The translations under genes were made by a program, and so were the position numbers. Of a DNA stretch of 64,000 nt, positions 17,929 through 28,152 are shown in pieces. Every line of letters begins with the position of its first letter. Within the stretch, counting starts at the first letter, position 1. Below the pieces are notes generated by a model that worked only from the letters and a program-made list of their open reading frames with translations, was not told where the DNA came from and searched no databases. Source of the stretch: Legionella septentrionalis. Its GTDB lineage: Bacteria; Pseudomonadota; Gammaproteobacteria; Legionellales; Legionellaceae. The DNA lies in assembly GCF_003989745.1 (NCBI RefSeq), contig NZ_RZGS01000001.1:124001-188000 (forward strand), written 5' to 3'.

Positions 17929-19035
17929 CTAAATCTTCATAGGCATAATGACGTATTGATAATGCTCATCAGTCAAGTCTTCTACTAAAATACTGCTTTC
18001 TGTATTGGTCATCGATAAACGCAGCTGGCCATCATTGATATGATTCAGCACATCCAATAAATAACTGGCATTGATGCCAATTTTTAGTTCATCACCTTGC
18101 GTCTGTGCTTCCAGAGTTTCAATAGCTTCTTCCTGTTCCTGATTATTGGCAATCAGGGTAAGCTGAGATGATTGGACGTGCAGCAGAACTGCCCGTGATT
18201 TTTCATGAGCAAGGATAATAATCCGCGATAAAGCACGTTTTAGCAAATCCCGCTCGATAATGACTTGCTTGTCTTGCTCCCTGGGAATGGCTTTGGCATA
18301 GGGAGGAAAACGAGCTTCGATGAGTTTGGATAGAAAAGTATATTGACTGGTTATTAATTTAAAATGGCTTTTCCCTACAGAAATGGAAATTTGCTCATCC
18401 GTAATATTATTAAGCAAACGCAACATTTCTTGCACTCCTTTGCGCGGCAACAGCAGACGTTGATGTTGATTGCCGGCAGCACAAGGCAGGCGGCAAATAG
18501 CCATACGATGCCCGTCGGTAGCTACTGCAGTAATCATTTGTGCATCCAGCTCCAGCAGCAATCCATTCAAAAATACGCGTACGTCTTGTTGCGACATGGC
18601 GAAATGGGTGGATTGCAAGAGATGGATTAATTTAAGACGTGGCAGAGAAAATTCAACTTCGCCTACCTCGTCTTCACTGTTAGGATAAGTATCTGCAGGA
18701 AGTGTTGCAAGTTTAAATTGACTGCGGCCTTCTTTAATGGTGACAACACCTGCATCGCAGGCAATGATAGGCTGAGCATTGTCTTCAAGAGAACGAATAA
18801 TATCCACCATCTTTTTAGCAGGTACCGTGATGGCACCTGCAGCTTCCTTAGACTTACAGGGAATACGTGCCGTGATCTCTATTTCTAAATCCGTGCCGGT
18901 CAATAAGAGTTCTTTTTCACCCAACTTGATAAGAATATTAGCCAAAACAGCTAACGATTGCTTTTTATCCACTGCACCCGCAACCGTGAGCAAAGGAGAT
19001 AATAACTCTTGTTTACTAATAGTCAGTTCAAACAT
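17929..19035 (-). CDS. dnaN: DNA polymerase III sliding clamp (beta subunit)
   Basis: 368 residues in three homologous beta-clamp domains. The N-terminus MFELTISKQELLSPLLTVAGAVDKKQSLAVLANILIKL and the C-terminal ending VIMPMKI are characteristic; the C-terminal PMKI/PMRL residues help form the peptide-binding pocket. The dimer encircles DNA and tethers Pol III and repair polymerases. It follows dnaA after 12 bases, so the two are probably co-transcribed. Confidence 0.97.
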   Translation of the reverse strand: MFELTISKQELLSPLLTVAGAVDKKQSLAVLANILIKLGEKELLLTGTDLEIEITARIPCKSKEAAGAITVPAKKMVDIIRSLEDNAQPIIACDAGVVTIKEGRSQFKLATLPADTYPNSEDEVGEVEFSLPRLKLIHLLQSTHFAMSQQDVRVFLNGLLLELDAQMITAVATDGHRMAICRLPCAAGNQHQRLLLPRKGVQEMLRLLNNITDEQISISVGKSHFKLITSQYTFLSKLIEARFPPYAKAIPREQDKQVIIERDLLKRALSRIIILAHEKSRAVLLHVQSSQLTLIANNQEQEEAIETLEAQTQGDELKIGINASYLLDVLNHINDGQLRLSMTNTESSILVEDLTDEHYQYVIMPMKI

Positions 19036-19047
19036 AAATTTCTCAAT

Positions 19048-20430
19048 TTACGAGGATAATGTACGCATCAAATTTTTGTAATCTTCAGCAAAATCACCAG
19101 CTTCCTGCACCAGTTCTTTCACCTTGCGGCAAGCATGGATAACGGTTGTGTGATCACGCCCACCGAAATGATCGCCAATCTCTGGCAAACTGTGGTTGGT
19201 AAGTTCCTTAGCTAACGCCATAGCCATTTGTCTTGGTCTTGCAATGGAACGGCTGCGCCGTTTAGATAAAAGATCAGCCACTTTGACCTTATAATACTCA
19301 GCCACGGTTTTTTGGATGTTTTCTATGGTGACCAATTTATCTTGCAGTGCCAATAGATCACGCAATGCATCGCTTACAAACTCAATCGTAATCGGTTTAC
19401 CAGTGAAATGGGCATTGGCAATAACCCGCCTTAATGCTCCCTCCAGTTCACGCACATTGGAGCGGATGCGTTTGGCTATGAAGAAGGCAACCTCATATGG
19501 CAATTCAATGTTTGCAAGTTCGGCCTTGCTGATGAGAATGGCTACGCGTGTTTCCAATTCAGGAGGTTCCACCGCTACGGTTAATCCCCAACCAAATCGC
19601 GATTTAAGCCGTTCCTCAACTCCTTCAATTTCTTTTGGATAACGATCACTGGTTAAAATAATTTGCTGCTGACCTTCCAATAATGCATTAAATGTATGGA
19701 AAAATTCTTCTTGCGAACGATCTTTATCTGCAAAAAATTGAATGTCATCAATCAGCAAGGCATTCAAAGAGCGGTAGAAACGTTTGAATTCATTGATGGT
19801 ATTTGTTTGCAATGCCTTAACCATATCGGCCACAAACCGTTCTGAATGCAGATAAAGAACTTTAGCCTCAGGGTTATTTTTAAGGATGGTATTGCCGATT
19901 GCGTGCATCAAATGTGTTTTACCAAGTCCTACCCCACCATAAATAAATAGTGGATTGTAAGCATCTCCTGGCCGTTCAGCTACTTGCAAGGCAGCAGCCT
20001 TAGCCAACTGGTTGGAATTTCCTTCAACAAAACTGTCAAATACAAATTTTTTGTTCAAGTAACTGTTTTTATAATGATCCGCAGATTTTTTACTGCCTGC
20101 CTTAGGGCTTGCAGCTTCCCTTAAAGCTTCTCCGCTTACTGGAATGGAAGAAGGCATATCACCGCCGGGAAGAGGAGTTGTAGCCACTCTGCTACCAATT
20201 TCAATGCTAACCAATTTAATGGCATCAGCACTCAACTGGGATACCAACTCTTTGATACGGGAATAAAAATGTTTTTTCACCCAATCAACCACGAAACGAT
20301 TAGGAGCTAGAAGCAACAAGGTATTTTCTTCTGCTTCAGCCTGTAATGGACGTAACCATGTATTAAATTGCTGAGCAGGATATTCTTCTTGTAACAACTC
20401 CAAACATTTCTGCCAAACATTTGCAGACAC
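19048..20430 (-). CDS. dnaA: Chromosomal replication initiator DnaA
   Basis: 460 residues with a GTG start at 20430, supported by GAGGAG 7 bases upstream. Domain I (residues 1-85) is followed by a linker, then AAA+ domain III with Walker [17 protein letters not shown] near 165 and Walker [10 protein letters not shown] near 230. Domain IV has the DnaA-box recognition segment [15 protein letters not shown] near 430. It binds the DnaA boxes in the adjacent intergenic region and opens the origin. dnaN lies directly downstream. Confidence 0.98.
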   Translation of the reverse strand: MSANVWQKCLELLQEEYPAQQFNTWLRPLQAEAEENTLLLLAPNRFVVDWVKKHFYSRIKELVSQLSADAIKLVSIEIGSRVATTPLPGGDMPSSIPVSGEALREAASPKAGSKKSADHYKNSYLNKKFVFDSFVEGNSNQLAKAAALQVAERPGDAYNPLFIYGGVGLGKTHLMHAIGNTILKNNPEAKVLYLHSERFVADMVKALQTNTINEFKRFYRSLNALLIDDIQFFADKDRSQEEFFHTFNALLEGQQQIILTSDRYPKEIEGVEERLKSRFGWGLTVAVEPPELETRVAILISKAELANIELPYEVAFFIAKRIRSNVRELEGALRRVIANAHFTGKPITIEFVSDALRDLLALQDKLVTIENIQKTVAEYYKVKVADLLSKRRSRSIARPRQMAMALAKELTNHSLPEIGDHFGGRDHTTVIHACRKVKELVQEAGDFAEDYKNLMRTLSS

Positions 20431-21454
20431 AGGTAACTCCTCAAAATTCTAGGCTTTGGCAAAAGGAAACCGTACACCATTTCAAAATGATTTATGCATA
20501 GACAAAACTGGGTTTGTTTTTAAAAGCTCAACATGATGGTGCAACAGGTGGGCTTAAATCATTTTGACCGCTATAACCAAGTAACCATCTTAAATAGTGC
20601 CATTGAATCGACCTCATGGGCAAGTACAAACCATAACAGTAAATCAATAGCTTTTCTGACTTAAGCAAACCAGCTAAAGAATAATCACAATAAAATTGCA
20701 AAGAGAGGATTATAACGAAACAAACTCAACTACGTATAGATAATTCCGTGGATAAGATTGAAATAACAAGTTGGATAACATCAGCATAAATTTGCAAAAA
20801 CTGCTTGTTGGGCTCTTATGCAGATCTTGTTAGCCACTGAAATCAGGATTTATCAACAGGGAATATTTTTAATTAACTATTTGATTTAAAAATAAATTAA
20901 AAACAAATCCACATAAAAAAATTTGCTAATAATCAATATAAATAAAAAATTAAATAATTTTGTTTTAATTATAGGATCTGGAATTTTTCTAAAAATAAGC
21001 AGCAGAAAAAAAATTTAAGGCGAAAACATTTCAAATAAGTAAAAACGTATAGTGTTTAATAAAAATTGTGGATAACTCTTCATTAAAGTGTTGTAAAAGA
21101 CGTGTATATAGGGAGCCATGATGCCAATTTAAAGAACTTTCCCCGATATATTCCCTTCTTAAAACAGAGTTTTCAAACAGCTAACCATTTGTGTAACTTA
21201 TTTAATTTATTTAGTTTTTTTTACTTATGCACAGAAAAAATCTGCTATATAACAAATAAAAAATAAATCATTTTTTAATTTATTATGATTACGTGCATCC
21301 ATTTCGATAAAAATTTGTAAAAGAGGATGCGACCTAGCCAATGCAACTTAACGTCGGTACGCATCCAGCTTCTGAGCAGCCATGGCAAGTGTTTGACAGT
21401 TGATATAAAGTTTTCTATCATTGCCGCCTTGAAAAAATTAATGACAGGTTCATC
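20431..21454. other. oriC: oriC: AT-rich intergenic region with DnaA boxes
   Basis: No credible gene lies in this 1-kb gap between dnaA (leftward) and rpmH (rightward). Two exact TTATNCACA DnaA boxes are present: 21067-21075 (minus strand, TTATCCACA) and 21225-21233 (plus, TTATGCACA). One-mismatch boxes lie at 20492-20500, 20747-20755 (minus) and 20850-20858, and two-mismatch boxes at 20770-20778 (minus) and 20905-20913. The stretch about 20870-21010 is almost pure A/T and is a natural unwinding element. Position between dnaA and rpmH is a well-known oriC location. The region must also hold the dnaA and rpmH promoters, which I did not resolve. Confidence 0.8.
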
Positions 21455-21589
21455 ATGAAACGTACTTTCCAACCCAGCAATCTTAAGCGCAAACGTGATC
21501 ACGGCTTTCGTGCCCGTATGGCAACACGGACTGGCCGATTGGTGCTGAAACGCCGCCGTGCAAAAGGCCGTAAACGTTTATCTGCTTAA
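21455..21589 (+). CDS. rpmH: 50S ribosomal protein L34
   Basis: 44 residues, very basic, starting [20 protein letters not shown] and ending GRKRLSA, which is the standard L34 sequence. It is the first gene rightward of oriC and lies 2 bases before the rnpA start, in the conserved rpmH-rnpA-yidD-yidC-mnmE order. The ATG at 21455 follows an ACAGG ribosome site. Confidence 0.98.
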   Translation: MKRTFQPSNLKRKRDHGFRARMATRTGRLVLKRRRAKGRKRLSA

Positions 21590-21591
21590 GG

Positions 21592-21936
21592 GTGTATTGT
21601 TTTAATCAAACACGACGCTTATTGAAAAAAAGCGATTATGATTGTGTTTTTAAACAAGCAAAAAAACTGGTAACGTCTGAATTTATTTTTTTATATTGTG
21701 AAAACACAGTGGGTCAGGCGCGGCTTGGGTTGGCACTTTCAAAAAAAGTGGTTGCTAAAGCCCATGACAGAAATCGCTTGAAACGTATTGTACGTGAAAC
21801 CTTTCGTACCAGGCAGTTACCCGCCATTGACATAGTCGTATTAGGTAGGCATGGTGTTGGCAATGTGGACAATTCAATCATAACCACCAAATTAGGTAAG
21901 GCATGGGACAAATTATCCGCTTTATGCAAAACATAA
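21592..21936 (+). CDS. rnpA: Ribonuclease P protein component
   Basis: 114 residues with a GTG start 2 bases after the rpmH stop, so translation is probably coupled. The family signature is intact: ARLGLALSKKVVAKAHDRNRLKRIVRETFR (residues 42-72), with the RNR motif that contacts RNase P RNA. Together with the RNA it removes the 5' leader of pre-tRNAs. Confidence 0.95.
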   Translation: MYCFNQTRRLLKKSDYDCVFKQAKKLVTSEFIFLYCENTVGQARLGLALSKKVVAKAHDRNRLKRIVRETFRTRQLPAIDIVVLGRHGVGNVDNSIITTKLGKAWDKLSALCKT

Positions 21937-22154
21937 TTTGCTTTCCGATTAAGCTTTACCGCTATATTCTAAGTCCATTCTTAAGACCTTGTTGCCGTTT
22001 TTATCCAAGTTGTTCTCAATATGCCCTAACGGCTATTGAGACATTTGGCATTGGCAAGGGATTACGGTTAGCCTGCTGGCGTTTGTTAAGATGCAACCCG
22101 TGGTCTGCTGGAGGCTACGATCCTGTATTACCTGATAAAGAAGAGAAGTTTTAA
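21924..22154 (+). CDS. yidD: Membrane protein insertion efficiency factor YidD
   Basis: 76 residues from ATG at 21924, chosen because the family normally begins just before the LYRYILSP segment; an in-frame ATG at 21903 is possible. The core [22 protein letters not shown] and [15 protein letters not shown] are diagnostic. It overlaps rnpA by 13 bases and its stop overlaps the yidC start. The protein aids YidC-dependent membrane insertion. Confidence 0.95.
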   Translation: MQNIICFPIKLYRYILSPFLRPCCRFYPSCSQYALTAIETFGIGKGLRLACWRLLRCNPWSAGGYDPVLPDKEEKF

Positions 22155-23827
22155 TGGATATTCGACGCATTATATTATTTTCAGCACTGATATTGGTGCT
22201 TTATTCATTGTGGACCAGCTGGCAGGCTGATTATCCACCTCCTGCCGTCCATTCGGCTCCGATTGATGGATTGCAGGGCAATACGGCTAATGATCCGCTG
22301 CTTCCCTCCATGCCTGGCAGTGAAGCACAAACCGTTGCAACCTCTCCAGTACAAGACACTGAACAGGGCAAAATCATTAAGGTGAAGACTGATGTCCTTG
22401 ATTTGGCCATCGATTTGCAACATGGAGATATTGTACATGCACAACTACTGGATTATCCGGTTAGCGTTGAGCAAAAAGATAAGCCGTTTACCTTATTGCA
22501 AAATAATCCAGAAGAACGTTATGTGGCTAACAGCAGTCTGTTTACCGTAAGCGGACAAACGATAAAGAATGTGGATTTAAATTTTACTGCTGAAAAACAA
22601 GAATACAAAATGTCCCCGGATGAACAGCAACTGACTGTTACTTTGCTGGGGAAAACGTCTGCAGGGTTAGAGGTGAAAAAAGAATTTATTTTCACCAAAG
22701 ACAGCTACCTTATTGAAGTGCGTTATGAAGTGCAAAACCATTCCGCCGACAGCTGGAAAGGGTATATGAATACCCAATTGTTGCGCAGTTCGCCTAAGGA
22801 AGATAAATCCAGCATGTTCCACATAGGATCATTCACCGGCGCATCCTATTCAAGTCCTGGCCAGCATCGTTATCAAAAGGTCACATTTAAGGACATGACT
22901 AAAAACAATCTGGATACGGAAGCTCAAGGCGGTTGGATTGCCATGCAGCAACATTATTTTTTAAGTGCCTGGGTACCTGATGCAGCTGGTAAAAACCGCT
23001 TTTACACCCGTGCTGCTTCTGGTGATTATACCATTGGTACGGTGAGCCAACCGATCCAGGTGGCATCTGGGGAAAATGCTTCCATAAGTTCTAAACTGTA
23101 TATAGGTCCTGAAGATACCGCAGTTTTAAAAACCATTTCTCCCGGTCTTGAACTCACGGTAGATTATGGCTGGTTGTGGTTTTTATCTTCACTGCTGTTT
23201 TCATTGATGAAAGCAATTTATTCGTTCGTCGGCAATTGGGGCTGGTCTATTGTTTTAGTGACGGTATTGATTAAGCTGGCTTTTTATCGTTTATCAGCTA
23301 CCAGCTATAAATCGATGGCCAACATGCGAAAATTACAACCTAAGCTAACTGCATTGCGTGAACGTTATGGCGATGATAAAGCAAAATTAAGCCAAGCTAC
23401 GATGGAGTTGTACCGGCAGGAAAAGGTAAATCCATTAGGCGGTTGTTTACCGATTTTAATCCAAATCCCCGTGTTCATCGCATTGTACTGGGTATTGTTG
23501 GAAAGCGTGGAATTACGTCAGGCGCCATTCATTTTATGGATTAATGATTTGGCTGCAGCGGATCCCTACCACGTATTGCCCATCATTATGGGAGCTACGA
23601 TGTTGGTGCAGCAAAAATTGAACCCTGCACCGCCGGATCCCATGCAAGCCCGGATTATGATGTTTTTACCGGTTTTATTCACGGCTTTATTTTGGAGCTT
23701 CCCTGCAGGTTTAGTGTTGTATTGGATTGTGAACAATACGCTGTCCATTCTGCAGCAGTGGTATATCACTCGCAAATACAGTGATGATAAGCCGACTAAA
23801 AAACTGGCGGCTGTCAAATCAAAATGA
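22154..23827 (+). CDS. yidC: Membrane protein insertase YidC
   Basis: 557 residues. An N-terminal signal-anchor helix ([18 protein letters not shown]) is followed by the large periplasmic beta-domain (residues 60-340) and the conserved C-terminal five-helix insertase. That core includes [17 protein letters not shown] near 375, [27 protein letters not shown] near 420, and a basic C-terminal tail. YidC inserts and folds inner-membrane proteins with or without SecYEG. It overlaps yidD by one base and mnmE by four. Confidence 0.98.
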   Translation: MDIRRIILFSALILVLYSLWTSWQADYPPPAVHSAPIDGLQGNTANDPLLPSMPGSEAQTVATSPVQDTEQGKIIKVKTDVLDLAIDLQHGDIVHAQLLDYPVSVEQKDKPFTLLQNNPEERYVANSSLFTVSGQTIKNVDLNFTAEKQEYKMSPDEQQLTVTLLGKTSAGLEVKKEFIFTKDSYLIEVRYEVQNHSADSWKGYMNTQLLRSSPKEDKSSMFHIGSFTGASYSSPGQHRYQKVTFKDMTKNNLDTEAQGGWIAMQQHYFLSAWVPDAAGKNRFYTRAASGDYTIGTVSQPIQVASGENASISSKLYIGPEDTAVLKTISPGLELTVDYGWLWFLSSLLFSLMKAIYSFVGNWGWSIVLVTVLIKLAFYRLSATSYKSMANMRKLQPKLTALRERYGDDKAKLSQATMELYRQEKVNPLGGCLPILIQIPVFIALYWVLLESVELRQAPFILWINDLAAADPYHVLPIIMGATMLVQQKLNPAPPDPMQARIMMFLPVLFTALFWSFPAGLVLYWIVNNTLSILQQWYITRKYSDDKPTKKLAAVKSK

Positions 23828-25164
23828 TGGTAGATACCATTGTTGCTGTCGCTACTCCGCCCGGACGGGGCGGGGTAGGGATAGTGCGTCTTTCGGGCCC
23901 CCTGGCCTGTACGATTGCTCAATCCATTACGAAACAAAAAAACATGCCGCCGCGTCTGGCTGTTTATTGCACATTCCACGACCAATCCAGCCAAATCATT
24001 GACCAAGGCATTGCCATTTATTTTAAGGCGCCACATTCCTTTACCGGTGATGATGTAGTGGAGTTACAAGGGCATGGCGCTCCCATTGTATTGGATAAAT
24101 TGGTTGCCGTGTGTGCCGCATTGGGTGCACGCCTGGCAAAACCCGGAGAATTTTCTGAACGCGCTTTTCTTAATAATAAAATTGATTTGACCCAGGCAGA
24201 AGCCATTGCTGATTTGATTCACGCAACTTCCGAAACTGCCGCGCGTTTGGCAATGCGCTCATTGCAAGGAGAATTTTCTGCCAGAATCCATAACTTAAAC
24301 GAACAATTGATTCAATTACGTCTTTATGTTGAAGCTGCTATTGATTTTCCGGAAGAGGAAATTGATTTCCTAAGCGATGGCAAAATTGCCGCACAGTTGG
24401 CAAGAGTAATTCAGGAATTGGTATCCATCAAGAAAAATGCCGCCCAAGGCGTTATTTTGCGCGAAGGTTTATCGGTGGTGATTGCCGGACGCCCGAATGC
24501 TGGTAAATCGACATTAATCAATGCGCTTTCGGGGAAGGAAGTTGCCATCGTAACCGATATTGCTGGCACCACCCGCGATGTCATGCGTGAACATGTTTTA
24601 TTGGATGATATTCCAGTCCATTTAATTGACACAGCCGGGTTGCGCGAGAGTGATGATCCTGTGGAAAAAGAAGGGATCCGGCGCGCCTGGGATGAAGTAG
24701 AGCGTGCCGATTGTGTGCTTTTCGTTATCGATGCAAACGAAGTACAGCATGAAGTGGCGCGCTTGGATGCTGAAATCCGCAAGGCTTTGCCGGCACAAGT
24801 ACCAATTCTTCGCGTTTATAATAAGATTGATCAATCCGGTAAAATTAAAAGCGAGGCTGACGCCGTATATATTTCGGCTAAAACCGGGGAAGGATTGATT
24901 GTTCTTAAAGAAAAAATCAAAGAAATGGTCGGCTACCATGCGGAAGAAGGCCAGTTTTTAGCACGCAGGAGGCACTTGCAAGCACTGGATGCAGCGCTTA
25001 ATTTCTTGTGCACTGGCCAAGAACAACTTACCCTGCATAAGGCCGGGGAATTACTGGCAGAAGATTTACGTTTAGCACACCAGGCCTTGTGTGAAATCAC
25101 CGGCGAGTTTACCTCCGACGACTTGTTAGGCAAAATTTTCTCAAGCTTTTGTATCGGTAAATAA
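23824..25164 (+). CDS. mnmE: tRNA modification GTPase MnmE
   Basis: 446 residues. The N-terminal formyl-THF-binding domain starts with [22 protein letters not shown]. The central G domain has [16 protein letters not shown] near 220, DIAGTTRDV near 245, DTAGLR near 267 and NKID near 335. The C-terminal helices end with CIGK, the required CxGK motif. With MnmG it installs the cmnm5 or tau-type group on U34 of certain tRNAs. Its partner mnmG is 36 kb away in this window, not adjacent. Confidence 0.98.
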   Translation: MMVDTIVAVATPPGRGGVGIVRLSGPLACTIAQSITKQKNMPPRLAVYCTFHDQSSQIIDQGIAIYFKAPHSFTGDDVVELQGHGAPIVLDKLVAVCAALGARLAKPGEFSERAFLNNKIDLTQAEAIADLIHATSETAARLAMRSLQGEFSARIHNLNEQLIQLRLYVEAAIDFPEEEIDFLSDGKIAAQLARVIQELVSIKKNAAQGVILREGLSVVIAGRPNAGKSTLINALSGKEVAIVTDIAGTTRDVMREHVLLDDIPVHLIDTAGLRESDDPVEKEGIRRAWDEVERADCVLFVIDANEVQHEVARLDAEIRKALPAQVPILRVYNKIDQSGKIKSEADAVYISAKTGEGLIVLKEKIKEMVGYHAEEGQFLARRRHLQALDAALNFLCTGQEQLTLHKAGELLAEDLRLAHQALCEITGEFTSDDLLGKIFSSFCIGK

Positions 25165-25346
25165 ACAATAATTCAATAAATTATCATTTTCCTGATAAAA
25201 CATACCGTTCCTGTATTTTTCAATTTGCCTTTATAAAACCACCATGAAAAAAATACACACAAAATCTATTGATCTCATTTACAACTCGCTGTAAGGTATT
25301 ATTTTTGTCTTTTTGTTAATTTTTTGTTTAATTGGGAGGGGTTATT

Positions 25347-26804
25347 ATGGTTGAGTTTGCGTACCGGCCATATCTCGAAAATAAAAGAGCTTTTTTTACG
25401 AATCCGCCACGAGACCTCCCGGCTGCAAAAGAAATGGCCGCTGTGGCCAGTTATGATTTTCTGGCAACCCACCGGTTATTACTCGAGCAAGAATGGAGTA
25501 ATTTATTAGAAAGCCTTAAAAAAAATTCCAAAAACCGGCAAACTTACTGGTTTTATTGTTATTACTGTTGCGCCATGCTTGAATCTTATTATCAGGCGTA
25601 CGGTAAGCAAGCCGAAGTGAAAAAATACCAAGCTTTATGTGCACAAATTCAATATTTGAGCGGAGAAAATTCGCCACCACATGTCGTTGAGGAAGAATTT
25701 TTTAAAGAATTCAAGAAAAAAATCGGCAGCGATTTATCCGAGTTAATAAGTACCCCTTTGCACATTTCAAAAATAAGAGATTGGGTTGCATTCAGCAACA
25801 TCACCCGTTTACAGATTACTTTTTCGCGAATTACGGTTGCGCAAACGATTAACTTTGCCCGCAGCATGGAATGGTTTGATAAGTGGGATGCTTTTTTCGG
25901 TGGACATACCGATGTCGATGGCATGCTCTCTCGTTTAAATAAAGCCAACCCAGTGTTTAACGTACTAAGCGTAGGTTTGTTTGTGGCACGTTTTGTCATT
26001 AATGCCGCGATGATGTGCAAGCACGTGTTTATTCCGGCAGAAGCAGAAAAACGCGGACTATTGGCGCGCTTTCAAGATGAGTTAAAAAAACGGCATGCTG
26101 TTTTTCTTAATGATTCTGTATGGGCCATGGTTAATTTGACATCCAATTTTGCCGGTTATTTTAATATTTCAGCTCCTGTAGCCAATTGGCTTACAGCAGG
26201 GTTTTTATTTTTTGATGTTGCTTTGCTGGCTTACCGCCGTCATCTGGCCGAACAGGATTATTTGACTAAAAAAGAACAATATCGCCTGGAAATTGAAGAA
26301 AACAGTGACGATGAAGCATATTGCATTATGGTAAAGGAACAAGCCGCCCAATTGGAAATCAGTTGGCAGGCGCAGCAGGCGAGCTTTAACTTTAATATTG
26401 TTGCTGCAATTTTACTAATGAGTGGTTTTTCTGCTTCCTTGCTTCTTGCAATTCCCGCTGCTACGCCAGTTTGTTTTCTCGTATGCACTCTGGCGATTTC
26501 CATGTATCTGTCGGCGGATTTATATGGTTCTTATCAAGAAAAAGTGCTGAAAGCGCAGCAGGTCGATTTGACGGCAGCGCAAAAAAATAAAATGGAAGCC
26601 GAGGTCGCTGAGGCGCGCGATGAATTTTTATGGAGCATGGTTAAAAATACTGCCATGCCTTTGTTTATCATGTCTTTATTGGCTATATCCTGGCAAGTTG
26701 CCTTGATATTTACCGCGGTTTATATTGCTTACGAATGCAGTAAAGGGTATTTGAACTTGATAAAAACAGGGGAAGCTGAGTCGCAACCCGTGCTTTCTTT
26801 ATAA
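25347..26804 (+). CDS. Multi-spanning membrane protein, paralogue of the 33886-35781 protein
   Basis: 485 residues from ATG at 25347, preceded by a GGGAGGGG site. The first 200 residues are helical and soluble-looking, followed by about six hydrophobic segments between residues 200 and 475. The block FLNDSVWAMVNL (near 250) then LTAGFLFFDVALLAYR (near 280), preceded by ARFVINAAMMCKHVF, aligns closely with LLNDSIWATVNL, LTAGLLLVDAALVSW and TRFGIELGLLLKH in the other protein. No known family recognised. It is not in an obvious operon and lies among housekeeping genes. Membrane proteins of this sort with long cytosolic helices are common among Legionellales effectors, but that role is a guess. 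Confidence 0.7.
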   Translation: MVEFAYRPYLENKRAFFTNPPRDLPAAKEMAAVASYDFLATHRLLLEQEWSNLLESLKKNSKNRQTYWFYCYYCCAMLESYYQAYGKQAEVKKYQALCAQIQYLSGENSPPHVVEEEFFKEFKKKIGSDLSELISTPLHISKIRDWVAFSNITRLQITFSRITVAQTINFARSMEWFDKWDAFFGGHTDVDGMLSRLNKANPVFNVLSVGLFVARFVINAAMMCKHVFIPAEAEKRGLLARFQDELKKRHAVFLNDSVWAMVNLTSNFAGYFNISAPVANWLTAGFLFFDVALLAYRRHLAEQDYLTKKEQYRLEIEENSDDEAYCIMVKEQAAQLEISWQAQQASFNFNIVAAILLMSGFSASLLLAIPAATPVCFLVCTLAISMYLSADLYGSYQEKVLKAQQVDLTAAQKNKMEAEVAEARDEFLWSMVKNTAMPLFIMSLLAISWQVALIFTAVYIAYECSKGYLNLIKTGEAESQPVLSL

Positions 26805-26837
26805 GGTCGGGGCTAGGTTCACTTGACCCAACAGAGC

Positions 26838-27152
26838 CTAGCCTTCATGAGATGTGTGCACAGCCTGCGTAATGGTTGTGTAGTGTGAGTTGCTGGGCTT
26901 ATAACTGTTGCGGATGGTAAAATGCTCCTGAAAATTTACGGTTAATTGCTGAATTTTAGCAAGCATAAAATTCTTCCATTCCGGCACGCGGGAATTACTT
27001 TCCCCACGAATTTGATAGCAATGCAATTGCTCTTTCCCCCCTAACTGTCCGTAATGATACGGTTCTACAGTGCGTGGCTTGCCCTTATAGATGAAAGAAA
27101 CTGTATTTTTGCTTGCCATAGCTTGCTTAAGTTGGTTTTTCACTAAAAGCAT
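26838..27152 (-). CDS. Small WYL-domain-like protein
   Basis: 104 residues. The stretch SFIYKGKPRTVEPYHYGQLGG followed by LHCYQIRGESNS, WKNFMLAKIQQLTV matches the pattern of a stand-alone WYL-like domain (I-Y-x-G-x-x-R-x-V-E-P near the start, then a ligand-binding strand and a Trp). WYL domains sense nucleotides or nucleic acids in transcription and defence regulators; here there is no DNA-binding domain attached. It is convergent with the preceding membrane-protein gene and sits beside rsmI. Function unknown. Confidence 0.55.
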   Translation of the reverse strand: MLLVKNQLKQAMASKNTVSFIYKGKPRTVEPYHYGQLGGKEQLHCYQIRGESNSRVPEWKNFMLAKIQQLTVNFQEHFTIRNSYKPSNSHYTTITQAVHTSHEG

Positions 27153-27198
27153 ATGCCTATCCTTGGCTTTATTTCTGCTAATTTAAGTATAGGAATGG

Positions 27199-28053
27199 TT
27201 AGGGAGTACGTGACCACTGCAGGGCTATTTTATAGAGCTCATTTTTATTGCCATTGGTGATTTCACATGCCAACTTGACTGCTTGTTTAAGCGGGAGTTC
27301 TGCAAGCAGTATCCGTAAAACGTGGTGCTGTACTTCCATATTTTCTATTGTTGCACGAGGCGGAACAATCAAGACAAATTCACCTTTGCAATGGGCAGGA
27401 TTTTCGGTTAACCAGCGTAAGATTTGCTCGCAGCTTCCTGTGACAAAGGTTTCAAATGTTTTGGTTAATTCTTTCGCTAAAACCAATTCACAAGATGCTC
27501 CAAGTACTTGCATGAGATCGGCAACACTGTCTTTAATGCGATGCGTTGATTCATAAAAAACCAATGTATGCGTAAGCTTGCTTAAAGCCGCCAGACGCGC
27601 AAGCCTTGCTGTTTGTTTTGCGGGCAAGAATCCTGCAAAAGTAAACGTGTCGCAGGGGACGCCAGCAGCTGAGAGTGCCGCAATTAATGCGCAGGCTCCA
27701 GGAATTGGAACCACGGCAATTTGTTTTTCCCGTGCCAAGCGCACTAAAGGAAACCCTGGATCGCTAATTAAGGGAGTGCCTGCATCGCTAATGAGGGCAA
27801 ATGTTCTGCCGGCAAGTAATTCAGCAACAATGCCTTCGCATTTTTTAGTCTCATTGTGTGCGTGCATGGAAATCAAGGGTTTTTTAATGCCCAGGGTAGC
27901 CAGCAATGGTTGTGAATGGCGGGTGTCTTCAGCCAAAATGGCATCAACTGCTTGCAAAACATGCAGGGCATGTACACTGATGTCGTCGCGGTTTCCGATG
28001 GGAGTGGCCACCACATAGAGAGTTCCTGGAGTGGTTGCTGAACTGGCGGTCAT
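27199..28053 (-). CDS. rsmI: 16S rRNA 2'-O-methyltransferase RsmI (C1402)
   Basis: 284 residues, standard length. The start has GTLYVVATPIGNRDDISVHALHVL, then EDTRHSQPLL and SDAGTPLISDPGFPLVRLA near residue 85, all signatures of this tetrapyrrole-methylase-fold rRNA enzyme. It 2'-O-methylates C1402 in the decoding centre. It is divergent from lpoA, as rsmI (yraL) is from lpoA (yraM) in E. coli. Confidence 0.97.
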   Translation of the reverse strand: MTASSATTPGTLYVVATPIGNRDDISVHALHVLQAVDAILAEDTRHSQPLLATLGIKKPLISMHAHNETKKCEGIVAELLAGRTFALISDAGTPLISDPGFPLVRLAREKQIAVVPIPGACALIAALSAAGVPCDTFTFAGFLPAKQTARLARLAALSKLTHTLVFYESTHRIKDSVADLMQVLGASCELVLAKELTKTFETFVTGSCEQILRWLTENPAHCKGEFVLIVPPRATIENMEVQHHVLRILLAELPLKQAVKLACEITNGNKNELYKIALQWSRTP

Positions 28054-28152
28054 GGTTTATCCTCTCTATTTTTTATTTATGAGCCCGTATTTTGCATGGT
28101 AAGCCATGTCACCTGTGGTTCTTGTAAATATTCAACTAGCCTTGGAAGTTTC

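Noticed and set aside
25325-25346. PmrA-like TTAAT repeats before the 25347 gene
   Set aside because: The two TTAAT blocks have the wrong spacing by one base and lie directly next to the ribosome site, not at a promoter.
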